Below are positions 22,930 through 32,745 of a stretch of DNA of 64,000 nt, piece by piece. The translations under genes were made by a program, and so were the position numbers. The notes beneath the pieces are model-generated. The model was not told the DNA's origin. It did no database searches and worked only from the letters and a program-made list of their open reading frames with translations. Position 1 is the stretch's first letter; each line of letters begins with the position of its first letter. The stretch is from Trissonchulus latispiculum (taxonomy: Eukaryota; Nematoda; Enoplea; Enoplida; Ironidae), in contig JASAND010030496.1 in NCBI GenBank assembly GCA_030248195.1, positions 62,001 to 126,000 on the forward strand, given 5' to 3'.

Positions 22930-24171
22930 GATTCAGCCTAAAATCGAACACACACAAATAAGTAAGGTTAAACAGGGGATAGCCAGCAATAATGCCTAGC
23001 TACCGATGAAAAATCACTCGAGGACCTTATTCTGTCCACCATGGGTCATACCTAGCTTTTATTCGCAAGAATAAAACACTCAAGGGGGAGATTCGTGTCA
23101 GCTTTCACAAACTCTCGGACGAAACTTAGGAAATTAGGAAGAACTTTTAGTCAGCGATTAATCACAACCGGAGTTAATATTCTCACTTTCCATAATCATT
23201 ATCACGTCAGCAATACTCTGATACTCGCAAACAGTAATTTCTACCACTAGAAAAGTCAGCCTAATAACAGGGAAAGTTGGCCTAAAAACAAGGGAAAGTT
23301 GGTCTAAGATCGGGTAGAATTAGCCTAGACCCGTTTTCGCTAGGACAAAATTTAGTTGCACGAAAATAAGCATTTTAATGAAGACGTTTAAAATCAAAAT
23401 GTCAGCTTTTTCATTAGGCATTCGCAAATTATCCCTTTTAATCAACTATAAAGGCTATTCGAAACTCGCTCTCTCTCTTTTCAAACTCGAATCTCAAAAA
23501 CTAAGAAAACAAAACCGACAATAAAGTGAAACTCATGACAAATCCAGATGCAGGTGTGCTGTGCTTCAAGATCCACGGTGAAGGGTGCTGGAACTGGAAC
23601 CAATCAGTGCAGAAAAGAAAGAATCTAAAACTATTACACGACATGCATGGTTAACGAAACAGCTACTCCCAAATTAATACGTGCTACTTTATTGTTAGTA
23701 TTTTTAGTTCCATCAATAAACGTTCTCTATCAATCCAAGTGTGCGTTAGTAGTCAAATCAAATACTACAAACAACTAAGTTAAGGACGTGGAGGTGGCTG
23801 GAGCAGAATAAAGTAAAAGTCGTGCGTTAATGCTGAACACAACTGGGCAGTATTCTCTGTATGCCTAAGGGATCCTAGGTCCGGACATGCCGTACGTGCG
23901 GGTAAACTCAGTACTGCCGAATTCTGTACTCAACTAAAAAGCATACAGGCAACAGAGAAAAACAGTGCAGAAAAGAAAAGGAAATGAAAGGAAAGGAACA
24001 GAAAGAAATGAAAGGAAACTGATGGGTGCAACTAACTATGTTATTCTAATTGTTATCTGTGAGAACTTCCTACTCTACTAACTTATCATTATTCAATTAT
24101 AGATATAAGCAACTGGGAGTCTAGAAGGGCTGATGTTACAATCTAGATAGTTGCACCTCAACTAAACAAAC
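22930..24171. other. Region downstream of the Cys-rich ORF pair, no gene recognised
   Basis: No repeat boundary or exon was recognised. A purine-rich GAAAGGAAATG stretch lies near 23,980-24,020. Confidence 0.35.
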
Positions 24172-24930
24172 TTAAAAATCAACATTCAGAAAATCGTCCG
24201 GAATGGGAGGGTCATGCAAACCAGGCAAACAATCCAACAAAGTTTCAACAAAAATGGGATGCCGGGGACGAATAGTGAACGGACCATGCAAACGCCAGTT
24301 AGGAATCTCGTGCAAAATGATAGTAGAAGAACTCAAGCAGATCTTGTTAGGACAACGAAAGGCAGGCGAACGGTTAGGAAGAACTAAACTCAACAGAGAA
24401 GACTTAGTAGGAAAATCATAAAACTGAAACTTAGTAGGCGCCGGGACAAAACGAAAAGGCACTCCAAAATAACTTAAACTAAATTTCCAAAAACAGTTCA
24501 CACACAACAGAGTGCAACACGCAACCACATCAGAACTCAACACACAGAGGGGGCGGAAGGGGACGAACTTATCATTGGCACCTGGCGCACAGTAGATGAC
24601 ATCTCGTTGGCCACGGTGATGGAGCATCTTCAGCTCCGGCGGCAGTTGGCTCTCAGCTCTCATTGGACCTCGCTGGGCGGACGATGGACAACAGCTCTCC
24701 GGGGGACCGGGATCATATCTCAACTGAAGGACCTTCGGCAGGATGGTAGGAGAACGACTCCAGCACGCAATGCCGGAAGACGGCGAAGAGGAGGAGGAAG
24801 AAGAAGAAGAAGAAGACGAAGAAGAAGACCAGGACGACGGCAGGTAGGCAGCTGCCGAATGATAATCATCATCACTCTCCACACTCAACAGATCACACTG
24901 GGCCAACCAACGGGCGACGTAACTTGACAT
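24172..24930 (-). CDS. Novel Cys-rich protein, paralogue A
   Basis: Family not recognised. From the Met at 24,930 the frame encodes 252 residues (MSSYVARWLAQ...DDFLNVDF). Numbered from an alternative Met at 24,978, it has an acidic patch (37-39), an uninterrupted Ser run at about 51-65, a Cys cluster C155-x3-C159-x2-C162-FW, GVPF at 172-175, and FRCPN-x2-C at 207-214. It is homologous to the neighbouring ORF at 25,118-25,744: the same Cys spacing, FW, GVPF and FRCPN recur, with exactly 47 residues between the third Cys and that of FRCPN in both. CCTTTTGTTTTGTAG just before 24,935 looks like a splice acceptor, favouring the 24,930 start. The longer start adds a hydrophobic leader, MISFPKILIFLLF. 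The paired cysteines could bind metal; that is inference. Confidence 0.55.
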   Translation of the reverse strand: MSSYVARWLAQCDLLSVESDDDYHSAAAYLPSSWSSSSSSSSSSSSSSSPSSGIACWSRSPTILPKVLQLRYDPGPPESCCPSSAQRGPMRAESQLPPELKMLHHRGQRDVIYCAPGANDKFVPFRPLCVLSSDVVACCTLLCVNCFWKFSLSYFGVPFRFVPAPTKFQFYDFPTKSSLLSLVLPNRSPAFRCPNKICLSSSTIILHEIPNWRLHGPFTIRPRHPIFVETLLDCLPGLHDPPIPDDFLNVDF

Positions 24931-25001
24931 GGTTCTACAAAACAAAAGGAAAATTAGGATCTTAGGAAAAGATATCAAACATTCACACTATGCACACACG
25001 G

Positions 25002-25025
25002 TATTACATCAGATTCTACTATAAT
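25002..25025 (-). promoter_or_regulatory. Upstream motif shared by the paralogue pair (A side)
   Basis: CAGATTCTACTATAA occurs upstream of paralogue A here and again at 26,095-26,109 upstream of paralogue B. It is a remnant of the tandem duplication or a shared control element; which one is unknown. Confidence 0.3.
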
Positions 25026-25117
25026 GTCTACCTAAAGTCTGAACTAAGGATTAAGGGATCAGGACAGATAGGGGATAAGGATCTTAGAAGGAACTTGTGG
25101 TCTTAGGGATCAGGAGC

Positions 25118-25744
25118 TTAGTTAAGGATGATAGGATGAAATGGTGGACACTCACCAAGCATACGCATACGGTAATCTAAGACATCACCAGGGACATGCA
25201 ACGGAAACACACGATGGATGTTATTCAACAAAAACTTAGCCTCTGCAGGCAACACTTGCACACCGTTACCATAATACCAATCCTCATGCTGATGTAAAAT
25301 AACGACTTTAGGACACTGACACCTAATGTTAGGGCAACGAAACATTCCACCTCCTAACGAGGGAACAAGCTCAAGCAGACGCAACTTATGAGGATCACGG
25401 GACAAACGCACATCATCAGACAATGGAAAAACTACGAACGGGACTCCATAAAAACTTAAACCCACTCTCCAAAAACACTGCAAGCACAGGAACGTGCAGA
25501 TTTGGGCAACCTGGGACACTAACTGCACACGCATATTAGGACGAAACAACTCAGCTCTACGGGGATCGGTGTAGATATCAATCATTCCAGGCTCCATCCT
25601 GAGACCTTCGGGCAAATCACTACTCCAACGATGAGGACCTCTTAAGGATTCAGGACAATCTAACGGCAAGGGAAACTCTGGATCAGCAACACCTTCAATT
25701 TTCTCGTCCGATTCGACTGACGTTACAACCAACTTTGGAGCCAT
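25118..25744 (-). CDS. Novel Cys-rich protein, paralogue B
   Basis: Family not recognised. The frame encodes 208 residues, beginning MAPKLVVTSVESDEKIEG. It shares with paralogue A the cluster C83-x3-C87-x2-C90-FW, then GVPF at 100-103, FRCPN-x2-C at 135-142 with an extra Cys at 144, VVILH-x2-EDW, and a C-terminal LPAEAKFLL segment matching RPRHPIFVETLL in A. It lacks the Ser tract of A. The match is along the full C-terminal ~150 residues, with no gap between the Cys motifs, so a tandem duplication is likely. A strong donor-like G|GTGAGT lies near the C-terminus (about 25,153), so the true exon may end there rather than at the stop. No membrane segment or catalytic motif was seen. Confidence 0.55.
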   Translation of the reverse strand: MAPKLVVTSVESDEKIEGVADPEFPLPLDCPESLRGPHRWSSDLPEGLRMEPGMIDIYTDPRRAELFRPNMRVQLVSQVAQICTFLCLQCFWRVGLSFYGVPFVVFPLSDDVRLSRDPHKLRLLELVPSLGGGMFRCPNIRCQCPKVVILHQHEDWYYGNGVQVLPAEAKFLLNNIHRVFPLHVPGDVLDYRMRMLGECPPFHPIILN

Positions 25745-26827
25745 TCGTAAATCCTAAATTTCATGCTAACTTTTAGTAAGAACATTCCTAGCAACACCAT
25801 GCTCTGTTAGATAACTATCCACACTAATTAGTAACGATTATCATTCACACAAGCAACACACAATTAGAGAAGAGAGGAGACCTATGAACATTCAAGTAAG
25901 TATCTAGGGAACACACACACAAACATTCACGAAAGGAAGAAGTCAGCTATACCTAAAACTACCTAGAGTTACAGAGATGTCAGCGATTTTACAATTAGAA
26001 GTTATATGAGGTCAGCGAGCTAAGAGGACATTTAAGACTTAATACTACATGTAGCAAATTAACACAAATTCACAAATTACGGTTATAACACTTACAGATT
26101 CTACTATAACACAATGTTACTTAACGAAGAAAGAAGAAGAATAATGGTTTTGATATTTTTTGAGAATTTTCTATGTTTTATATTGCTTTTTATGATGAGT
26201 TTTATTTTTATTCAAGCAATAATAATGTACAGTAATAGAAGTCTATAATAGGTATCGATTTTACAGTGATTACATCAGTTTACGTATAAAGCTTACGTTC
26301 ATTAAACTATACAGTGCATTCGTTATTTTTGTATTATTTCTAAGATTTTTGTAACGACATTTTGTGGTTAGACTTATAAAAACTTCAGAAAAATGCTTTA
26401 GAGATAGATCCGTTCCATGACTAGAGGCTGGATTAACTTATTGATTACTTCAAGTAGTAGTGTGCTAAGTAAAAGTGTTGGATAGCTGCAGTTTGCAAAG
26501 ACATTAGTTGGTTTGGAAGAACATTAGCTTGCGAAGAGTGTCAACAACAGTTGGACGCCGGTTGCATTGGTGCATCGGCCGGGAAATTGGCCCGGATCGA
26601 TTGCAGTTTACCTGGACATTTGCTTTTGCTCATTTCCTGGTATCATTTCCTTGCTAAACTGGACCGAAGACATTAGACGATGTGACAGAAGGTTACTGAA
26701 GCCGGACGAAATTAAAGATTATTCACTGACACATAAATGGACATGGTAGGAGTATAGTGAACCAGTAGTTATTTAAAATCCTTAACTTGTTTGTTTTCTG
26801 AGTTGATTTTGAGAATGGACGTACAAA
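25745..26827. other. Spacer between the Cys-rich pair and retrotransposon remnant
   Basis: Contains the second copy of the CAGATTCTACTATAA motif at 26,095. The 26,110-26,820 part could include the left LTR or leader of the retrotransposon that follows, but no matching second LTR or clear primer-binding site was found. Confidence 0.35.
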
Positions 26828-27304
26828 ATGATTGGCCAGAGAGAACTTAGAAATTTGGGGCTGAATTTTGAAAACGTTGGAATGAATCCTCCTGAAGTTG
26901 AAAATATTCCAGCAGCTATTCCGCAAATGCAGTTTGTTGCTTGCCCCACCCCTGAGCGTTTAACGTGCATGAATAACGAGGACATTCGTGAATGGTTCGG
27001 TAGTTTTGACCGTTATTCAAATGCTCAAAGATGGACCCCAGCAGACAAGATTAGGGTTCTCCCTTCATTTCTTTCAGGAATGGCTGCAAGAATGTTTAGT
27101 AGACTGACAGATGAACAAAAAGTATCTTGTGAAACAGTTAAAAATGCTTTTATTGGTCGGTTATGCCCTCCCAACGAAGCCTGTTTGAAGTGGTGTGAGT
27201 TAAGGGAGTGCAACCAAGAAAGCAATGAGCCTGTTTCTTGTTTTCTTGATAAATTAGAAAGAATGCTAGATGTTGCATGTTGTAAGCTTGGGGAAGTCGC
27301 TTAG
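26828..27304 (+). pseudogene. Ty3/gypsy-like retrotransposon gag fragment
   Basis: The frame of 158 codons reads MIGQRELRNLGLNFENVG and later IREWFGSFDRYSNAQRWTPA, KIRVLPSFLSGMAARMF and a Cys-poor helical segment. This is the layout of a retrotransposon capsid domain (W-x-F..R......W and L...L.G.A...F). It breaks off after LDKLERMLDVACCKLGEVA, before any zinc-knuckle CCHC box. The pol fragment follows in another frame. Truncated and inactive. Confidence 0.7.
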
Positions 27305-27887
27305 GCAGTTTCACCACCTTGGTAGCAAGAAAGAGGTTAAAGTTGAAGACGGTGTGGCCGGGATAGTAACGATTTCCGAAGCTGTTACCGTCGCTCCGTA
27401 TTCCGAAACTGTTTTAAAAGCGATCGTAGGCAACCTCCCCGTACCTGATCGGAGTCGTACCCTTCTTTTTGAACCTAACTCCAATTTTCGTGGAGGTCAA
27501 CCTAATAGTTTGGTTATTGCTAGAGCAGTAGTGAACTACCATGACTCTATTCCCGTGCGTGTAGCCAATTTGTACGATACTCCACTGCGCATACCGAGGA
27601 ATGTCGAAATTGGAAAATTGGAACATCATGACGGCGTTGTTGCTCTCATTGATGATGCTGATGCGTCTAAGGTTTCCGGCATCGAACAGAGTTTACCAAC
27701 AGGAGTAAACCTGGACGGATTAGAAACGCATCTCTCCCAGAATGAGCTTAGCCAATTGAAGTCCTTGCTAGGTGAGTTTAAGGATAGGTTTGCGAAGGAC
27801 GATAAAGATGTTGGTATTTCTCACCCCCCCCTCGGGAAGCACCCCCCAATAGGAAAAACCCTAAAAATACCCTGTTCGCGGGGGTAG
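27305..27887 (+). pseudogene. Ty3/gypsy-like pol fragment (protease-RT linker)
   Basis: The frame contains VTISEAVTVAPYSETVLKAI, LLFEPNSNF, RAVVNYHDSIPVRVANLYD, TPLRIPRNVEIGKLE and LLGEFKDRFAKDDKDVG. This is the stretch that normally joins the aspartic protease to reverse transcriptase in Ty3/gypsy Pol. The zinc knuckle, protease active site and all RT motifs are missing, so an internal deletion joined gag directly to the linker and a second truncation removed everything downstream. It merges at 27,887 into a fragment resembling the interior of the TTAA-GGGG element. Confidence 0.65.
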
Positions 27888-27889
27888 CT

Positions 27890-28320
27890 TTTTGCCGAAT
27901 CTCCGATTTTGCTCATTTTTACAAATTTTGTAATTCACGCGGGTATATATACATGGGAGGCACCGGGGCCTGGCCCCGGCCCCGGTCTCGGTGGTCAGGC
28001 CCCGGTCCTGACCGGAACGAAAAATTAGCAAAATTTTACTTACTTAAAACTAGCTTATTAGTTTAAATTCTTTTATGCAATTGAAACGGTTACAAGTACA
28101 ATTAAATTAAAAGCTGGGTCATTTTGACCATTTCTTGGCAGAACGAAGGAAAGCATCGGTGCTCCGAAGGCGCAAAATTTAAATCGATGTAACAGAAATA
28201 AAGAGAAAATGGTAATTGCGGCGAAGCCGGAAAATTTTTGAGAATTGCCCGTTGGAAGATAAAACAGAGAAGCCTGCCGTATTTAGCTTCCACAGTTAAA
28301 ATGATGTATAAATCTTCTAA
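27890..28320. other. TTAA-element fragment and GC-rich foldable spacer
   Basis: ATCTCCGATTTTGCTCATTT matches the interior of the TTAA-GGGG family. It is followed by a GC-rich, foldable stretch with repeated GGCCCCGG at 27,960-28,020. No coding sequence was recognised. Confidence 0.4.
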
Positions 28321-28321
28321 A

Positions 28322-28425
28322 AATTCATGAAAAAATAGGAAAATATAGGAATTTTACGCAAAAATAGGAAAAAGTAGAAATATTTGAAAAACAGGAAAAA
28401 ATAGGAAAAATAGGAATAGTAGGCG
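28322..28425. repeat. AAAATAGGAA-type A-rich tandem repeat
   Basis: Irregular units of AAAAATAGGAAA. They lie just beyond the splice-donor-like end of the transposase fragment. Confidence 0.7.
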
Positions 28426-28444
28426 CCCTGCAACGACCACTTAC

Positions 28445-28840
28445 CCGCTCGATGCCTCCAAAAACCCAGTGGCCGTCCCGCCATTGCCCTCGATGATATT
28501 TATGAAGCATAAATTTGGATTCGTCTATTTCCACTTCGATTGGAAAGCCATTCTCGTCGTAGCCTCCAATCTGTTCAGGGAAATCAAGGACCCAGTTGGC
28601 ACAAACGTCTCGAATAAAGTTGTACCAATCCACCATGGTTCTGTTAGACCCAATTTCCAGCTCTTTCTGGACGATGCACTGAGAACAGTCTGTAGACCAC
28701 CAGTATATCAGCTCCACAAGTGTTGTCACCGTGTTGTTGTGGACCGGCTGCATAGCGACCGCATGGTCTGCCTCGACGGCCCCGAAATTGTCCTCTCGCT
28801 CGAAGGTTTCTGCCCACTTTTTTGCCCCTTCGAAATTTTC
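28445..28840 (-). pseudogene. Merlin/ISXO2-like transposase fragment
   Basis: The minus-strand frame contains LVELIYWWSTDCSQCIVQKE and TMVDWYNFIRDVC (helix-turn-helix region), then VEIDESKFMLHKYHRGQW and HWVFGGIER. The IDESKF..KY.RG.....WVFGG.ER signature is that of ISXO2-like/IS1595-type DDE transposases, found in animal Merlin elements; the Asp in IDES is the first catalytic acid. The frame ends in homology at a perfect donor, GTAAGT (28,444-28,439), after GIER. The remaining two catalytic residues are absent, so this is one exon of a transposase or of a domesticated relative. Upstream, the frame runs into a 150-bp minisatellite, so the first ~63 codons are repeat-derived. No TIRs were seen. 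Confidence 0.7.
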
Positions 28841-29460
28841 CCACGGGGTCGGAACCAAGGCAGCGGTAGGGCGCCACAGCATTATGGGGAAATAGGGCGC
28901 AAAAACGGAGCCCGGATTTGAATTCCTGGCCCCAAAAAAAACCCTAGAACCCATGTTCGCGGTCGGGGAGCGTCGGAATAAAAATTTTCCCACGGGGTCG
29001 GAACCACGGCAGCGGTAGGGCGCCACAGCATTATGGGGAGGCCGGGCAGCAGAACGGAGCCCGGATTTGGATTCCTGGCACCCAAAAACCCCCTATAACC
29101 CATCTTCGCGGTAGGGGAGCGTCGAAATAAAAATTTTCCCACGGGGTCGGGTCGGAACCACGGCAGCGGTAGGGCGCCACAGCATTATGGGGAGGCCGGG
29201 CAGCAGAACGGAGCCCGGATTTGAATTCCTGGCCCCAAAAAAACCCCTAGAACCCATGTTCGCGGTCGGGGAGCGTCGGAATAAAAATTTTCCCACGGGG
29301 TCGGAACCACGGCAGCGGTAGGGCGCCACAGCATTATGGGGAGATCAGGCGCAAAAACGGAGCCCGGATTTGAATTTCTGGCCCCAAAAAAACCCCTAGA
29401 ACCAATTTTCGCAGTCGGGGAGCGTCGGAATAAAAATTTTCCCACGGGCTCACCTCCCAA
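28840..29460. repeat. ~150-bp tandem repeat, about four units
   Basis: ATTTTCCCACGGGGTCGGAA recurs at about 28,838, 28,984, 29,136, 29,287 and 29,437, each followed by CAGCGGTAGGGCGCCACAGC and GGAGCCCGGATTTG. The frames with MLWRPTAAVVPTPWENF are repeat artefacts. The first unit abuts the transposase fragment. Confidence 0.9.
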
Positions 29461-29676
29461 AAACCGAGTTCGGCGCCCTACAGGTCGCGGTTCAGCAGCT
29501 ACATTAAATCTGGTATTTTTCCCGAAACCGCCACCCCCGAAAACTCCCGTAGGTAAATTTTCGCCAAATTTTATCGACGATTTTATATAGAAAACCTTTT
29601 TGACCCCTAAAGTAAATGATTACCAACCCCCCACCTTACACCTATGGGTAAAGATGGTCGAAAATTTGGGGGGATA

Positions 29677-30187
29677 CCCCCCGGCACTTTTAAAGATGGG
29701 GGGACAAAAATTTTGCCTTGGTCCCCCCCTTATGTTTCGAAAAAACTTTTTTGTCTCCGATCAGTAGAATCGATCGATCAAAATCGATCAAAAAATTTTT
29801 TGTCGATTTCATTTCAGTCAGAGCTGCCAAATTCGACTTTTAGACGATTTTTGAAAAAATCGATGAAAATCGATCTTTGCGGGTGCAGGATCGATTTTCA
29901 TAAAATTTTGACCGCAGATTCGGAATCAGCGCCCCCGAATTACCCCATAGGCGACTTTTCGCGAAAATCGGAGACAAAAAATTTTTTGATCGATTTTGAT
30001 CGATCGATTCTACTGATCGATCGATTGATCGGATCGATCTCTCGATTTGATTTTTGAAATCAGCGACCTCGATTTACCCTAGGGGCACCTTCTCATCCTA
30101 ATCGGAGACAAAAAATTTTTTTCGAAACATAAGGGGGGACCAAGGCAAAATTTTTGTCTCCCCCATCTTTATAAGTGCCCCCCCTGG
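29677..30187. mobile_element. Fold-back element with G/C-run ends (~510 bp)
   Basis: The left arm (CCCCCCGGCACTTTTAAAGA, then GGGACAAAAATTTTGCCTTG) returns inverted at 30,090-30,187. A second inner inverted pair built on GATCGATCAAAATCGATC flanks the centre. There are no coding frames. Its right end touches the start of block B1. Confidence 0.7.
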
Positions 30188-31141
30188 GGAAACTATGGTG
30201 TGCAAAGTCCAGTTTAGGTTTACTATCTTTATAAAGAATGTTTCATTGGTGGAAGTTTGGTGAAGGTTTTTAATAATTTCCGGTACTCTTGATACTATCA
30301 ATTTTATGTCTTTTGCTTTATGCCAAACCAATTTTTTTCTCCTGAGCTAACCAGCAAACCATCACACATCACACAGATGATTTTTACAACAATAAGTACA
30401 GAAATGATTAAGCAGAATTCTTAACGTTCAAATCCAAAATCTTATACTGTAATAGTTTTTATCCAATCGAATAGTTGAAAAACAAACTATAAGAAAGTTT
30501 CAGAAAGAATTCAACTTTTACAAAAGCTAGCAAAATATCATACAAGACAATAACTACTACAAGAATCTAGGTAAATGCCCACAACATCGCCTTAACACTA
30601 CGTAGCTGCTCTCTGCAAAGTGTTATTTTAGCGCTCATGCTTCCCGCCACCAAAACTGAAAAAAATAAAAATGTTAATTTAAATTTGAATAAAATTAACT
30701 GACATTAGTTTTTTGTTTAGATTTTATAAACAACTTACCGATGGGAGAAAAATTGACACGTTCTTGATTCCTTGAAAGTAGGCGAAATGGAGGGTAGGGG
30801 ACGGGCAGAAACTGGATTTTTCTTCAAAGGGATGGACGAGCTCCCCCTACAAAATGTTCCCCAAAGAATTTAAACTTTCGAAATTCAAATTATATTTTCT
30901 CCAGAATTCAGCTCTTTCCCCCCTCCCTTTCCACAACACGCCAACCGATTTCAAGAGTAAAAGTTAAAACTGCTCTAGCAGGAATCAAAGACTTGCAATC
31001 TTTTCATAACTATTAGAGCATACATCCTCCTAACCTGAAATGGGTGAGCTCAGCTTTCCACCCTCCCCCCCCCCTCGAAATTTTGGGCAAAGAAAAATCC
31101 AGCAACGAAGGGGGGGGGAGCGGGGGGCATAAATTTCTTAC

Positions 31142-31249
31142 CTGACATTTGACCCATAGGGGCCGACGGTGGGCGAACCGGCGGCCCACCCAGAGAAGAC
31201 GGGCCAACGGTGCCCATACTATCACTGCCTGTCGCTACCAGCATTTTAG
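31142..31249 (-). pseudogene. Copy of AP180 exon with lost splice acceptor (B1)
   Basis: Matches the exon at 61,043-61,150: GSDSMGTVGPSSLGGPPVRP then PSAPMGQMSG, ending at a good donor (GTAAGA). The acceptor has changed from TTTCAG to TTTCCG (31,250-31,252 on plus read CGG), so it should not be spliced in at the original position. There is no neighbouring 3' exon set for it to join. Probably a dead duplicate exon. Confidence 0.75.
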
Positions 31250-31693
31250 CGGAAATTTAAGCAAAGTAAATTCCAATCCATACCAGAGAATACGCACCAG
31301 TTATGGACACTACTAGTTTGCAGTGATACCAATTTCAAAGCAGAAAGTCTTTCGGAAAAATGTCTCAAATGGCCTTTTCGAAAAAGCTTAATTCTGCAGG
31401 CTAATGGCCCCATTGCGTAATTTCACTTCAAACAATTTCACCCGCTATGCTAAACGTTCTAAGGATCGAAGCAGACACTTATCGAAGAAATTAGACGCAC
31501 GCAGGCGTTGGTTTTTCTGAGATTTTCATATTTATCATTCTGACATTTAACACGTTAACACAGAGCGTGCTCAATGCTCACTTGCGGAAGGAGGGCGTTA
31601 GCGTACAGCGGCTGACTCCCGAGATGGCAAAAGGGGAGCCTATGTGTCATACTCTTATGTATTATGTACTCTTGATAATACGCATTAACATAC

Positions 31694-31843
31694 GAGCTTC
31701 TCCGCCAAAAGATGCAGACATAGCCTGCTGTGATGACTGCACAGGAGGCGGAGGGAACGCCTGTTGTTGTTGTTGTTGCTGCTGCTGTTCCATCATACGA
31801 CGAGGCAACTGAGGCGATACCGTACAGCTGGAGTCCATTCCCG
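31694..31843 (-). pseudogene. Copy of AP180 polyQ exon (B1)
   Basis: Matches the exon at 61,724-61,864, with TTTGCAG acceptor and GTATGT donor intact and the frame open: GMDSSCTVSPQLPRRMME, a run of nine Gln, AFPPPPVQSSQQ, MSASFGGEA. The Gln run is nine here against six in the functional copy, a 9-bp in-frame difference. With the next exon unspliceable and the rest of the gene absent nearby, it is probably non-functional, although the exon itself looks intact. Confidence 0.7.
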
Positions 31844-32134
31844 CTGCAAACAACAACAACAAAACACAAGATCAGTTGCTGCCTGAAACAGAGATCTCTA
31901 CATTATACGACACAGCAAAATTAATTGTGCCAATTCTTTCTGTCGTTGTTATGATATCCAATTTGGAAATTTTGTAGTGATTTTATGCTGTGGTTGTGGA
32001 CCCCTTCCCCAGCCAGTCTTTTCTTCCCACCTCAAACGAGGAGAATACCATGTGGTGGAAGGTTCACACGAAGCCCAAGGGACCTGAGTTAATCCTCCAC
32101 CAAAGGGGGTCCCTCTCCATGTTTCCTGAATCCA

Positions 32135-32422
32135 TGCCGCGTTGCAAAAGATTCTTCTAAGTGCCCTCCTAGGAGGGTACTTTGGAAGATGTCTGGGAGC
32201 TGTCTAGGAGGAAGTTAGGAAACCTCCTAAAGCCGTTTCAAAAGATTTCTCCTAAGTTTAGCAGGCGCTGCTCCTAAACGTAGCCAACTTAGGAGAAACG
32301 TTAGGAATGGTCGGTAGCACTCCTAGCTTAGCAGAATCTTTGGAACCGGATTCTCCTAAGTGAGCACCTAAGCTGAACTTATGAGCGCTCCTAGGCTTAG
32401 GAGAATTTTTTGCAATGCAACA
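32135..32422. mobile_element. MITE with GCGTTGCAAAAGATTCTCCT-type ends (B1)
   Basis: The left GCCGCGTTGCAAAAGATTC and right TTAGGAGAATTTTTTGCAA ends are inverted, with many TCCTA/TAGGA motifs between. The same element is at 62,173-62,446 in B2, so insertion predates the duplication. Confidence 0.7.
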
Positions 32423-32745
32423 CTTTCCACACATATCTGCGGAAATAATATGGTATTTCATTTACTGGGTAGGAACACCTGACTACCCCCGCAGCAAATA
32501 CCCCGCCCACATAAAACAGTTTTAGAAAAATAAATTCATACACTTAAATAAACTAATGAATTCTGCAGATAAATTATTCAGGAAGGTACAATACAATCTG
32601 GTAAACAAAGTTCAAAGTTTATAGTTGTCGAGAAGCTCACCTACCAATTTCGCAACAGCAGCCAACTGGCGAAACTCGAAACGCGCAAATCGACTAATTG
32701 TCTGTGCTAAGGTTCAATTTGTAATTGTCTATGCTAAGATTAATA

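Larger units (their letters stand above)
30198..32745. repeat. Segmental duplication block B, copy B1
   Basis: Repeats 59,908-62,826 in direct orientation, from GTCCAGTTTAGGTTTA to TGTCTATGCTAAG. It covers two AP180 exons with their introns and the MITE near the right end. B2 has an extra ~150 bp near 60,010-60,160. The block stops short of the flanking exons (59,483 and 62,867). Confidence 0.9.

Noticed and set aside
22354..22999. Long overlapping ORFs (up to 171 codons) on both strands, Asp/Ala or Gln/Arg/Ser rich
   Set aside because: They all run through a minisatellite with units divisible by three, so several frames stay open at once; no non-repeat domain.
24607..24927. Plus-strand ORF with a long Arg run
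   Set aside because: Antisense shadow of the Ser tract of the minus-strand Cys-rich ORF, whose paralogue supports the minus frame.
24930..25118. Single two-exon gene joining the two Cys-rich ORFs
   Set aside because: The donor near 25,153 and the acceptor near 24,935 do not join in frame, and both ORFs carry the whole shared domain, so tandem paralogues fit better.
28840..29460. Minus-strand ORFs with repeated MLWRPTAAVVPTPWENF
   Set aside because: Produced by a ~150-bp tandem repeat; only the part left of 28,840 shows a protein family.
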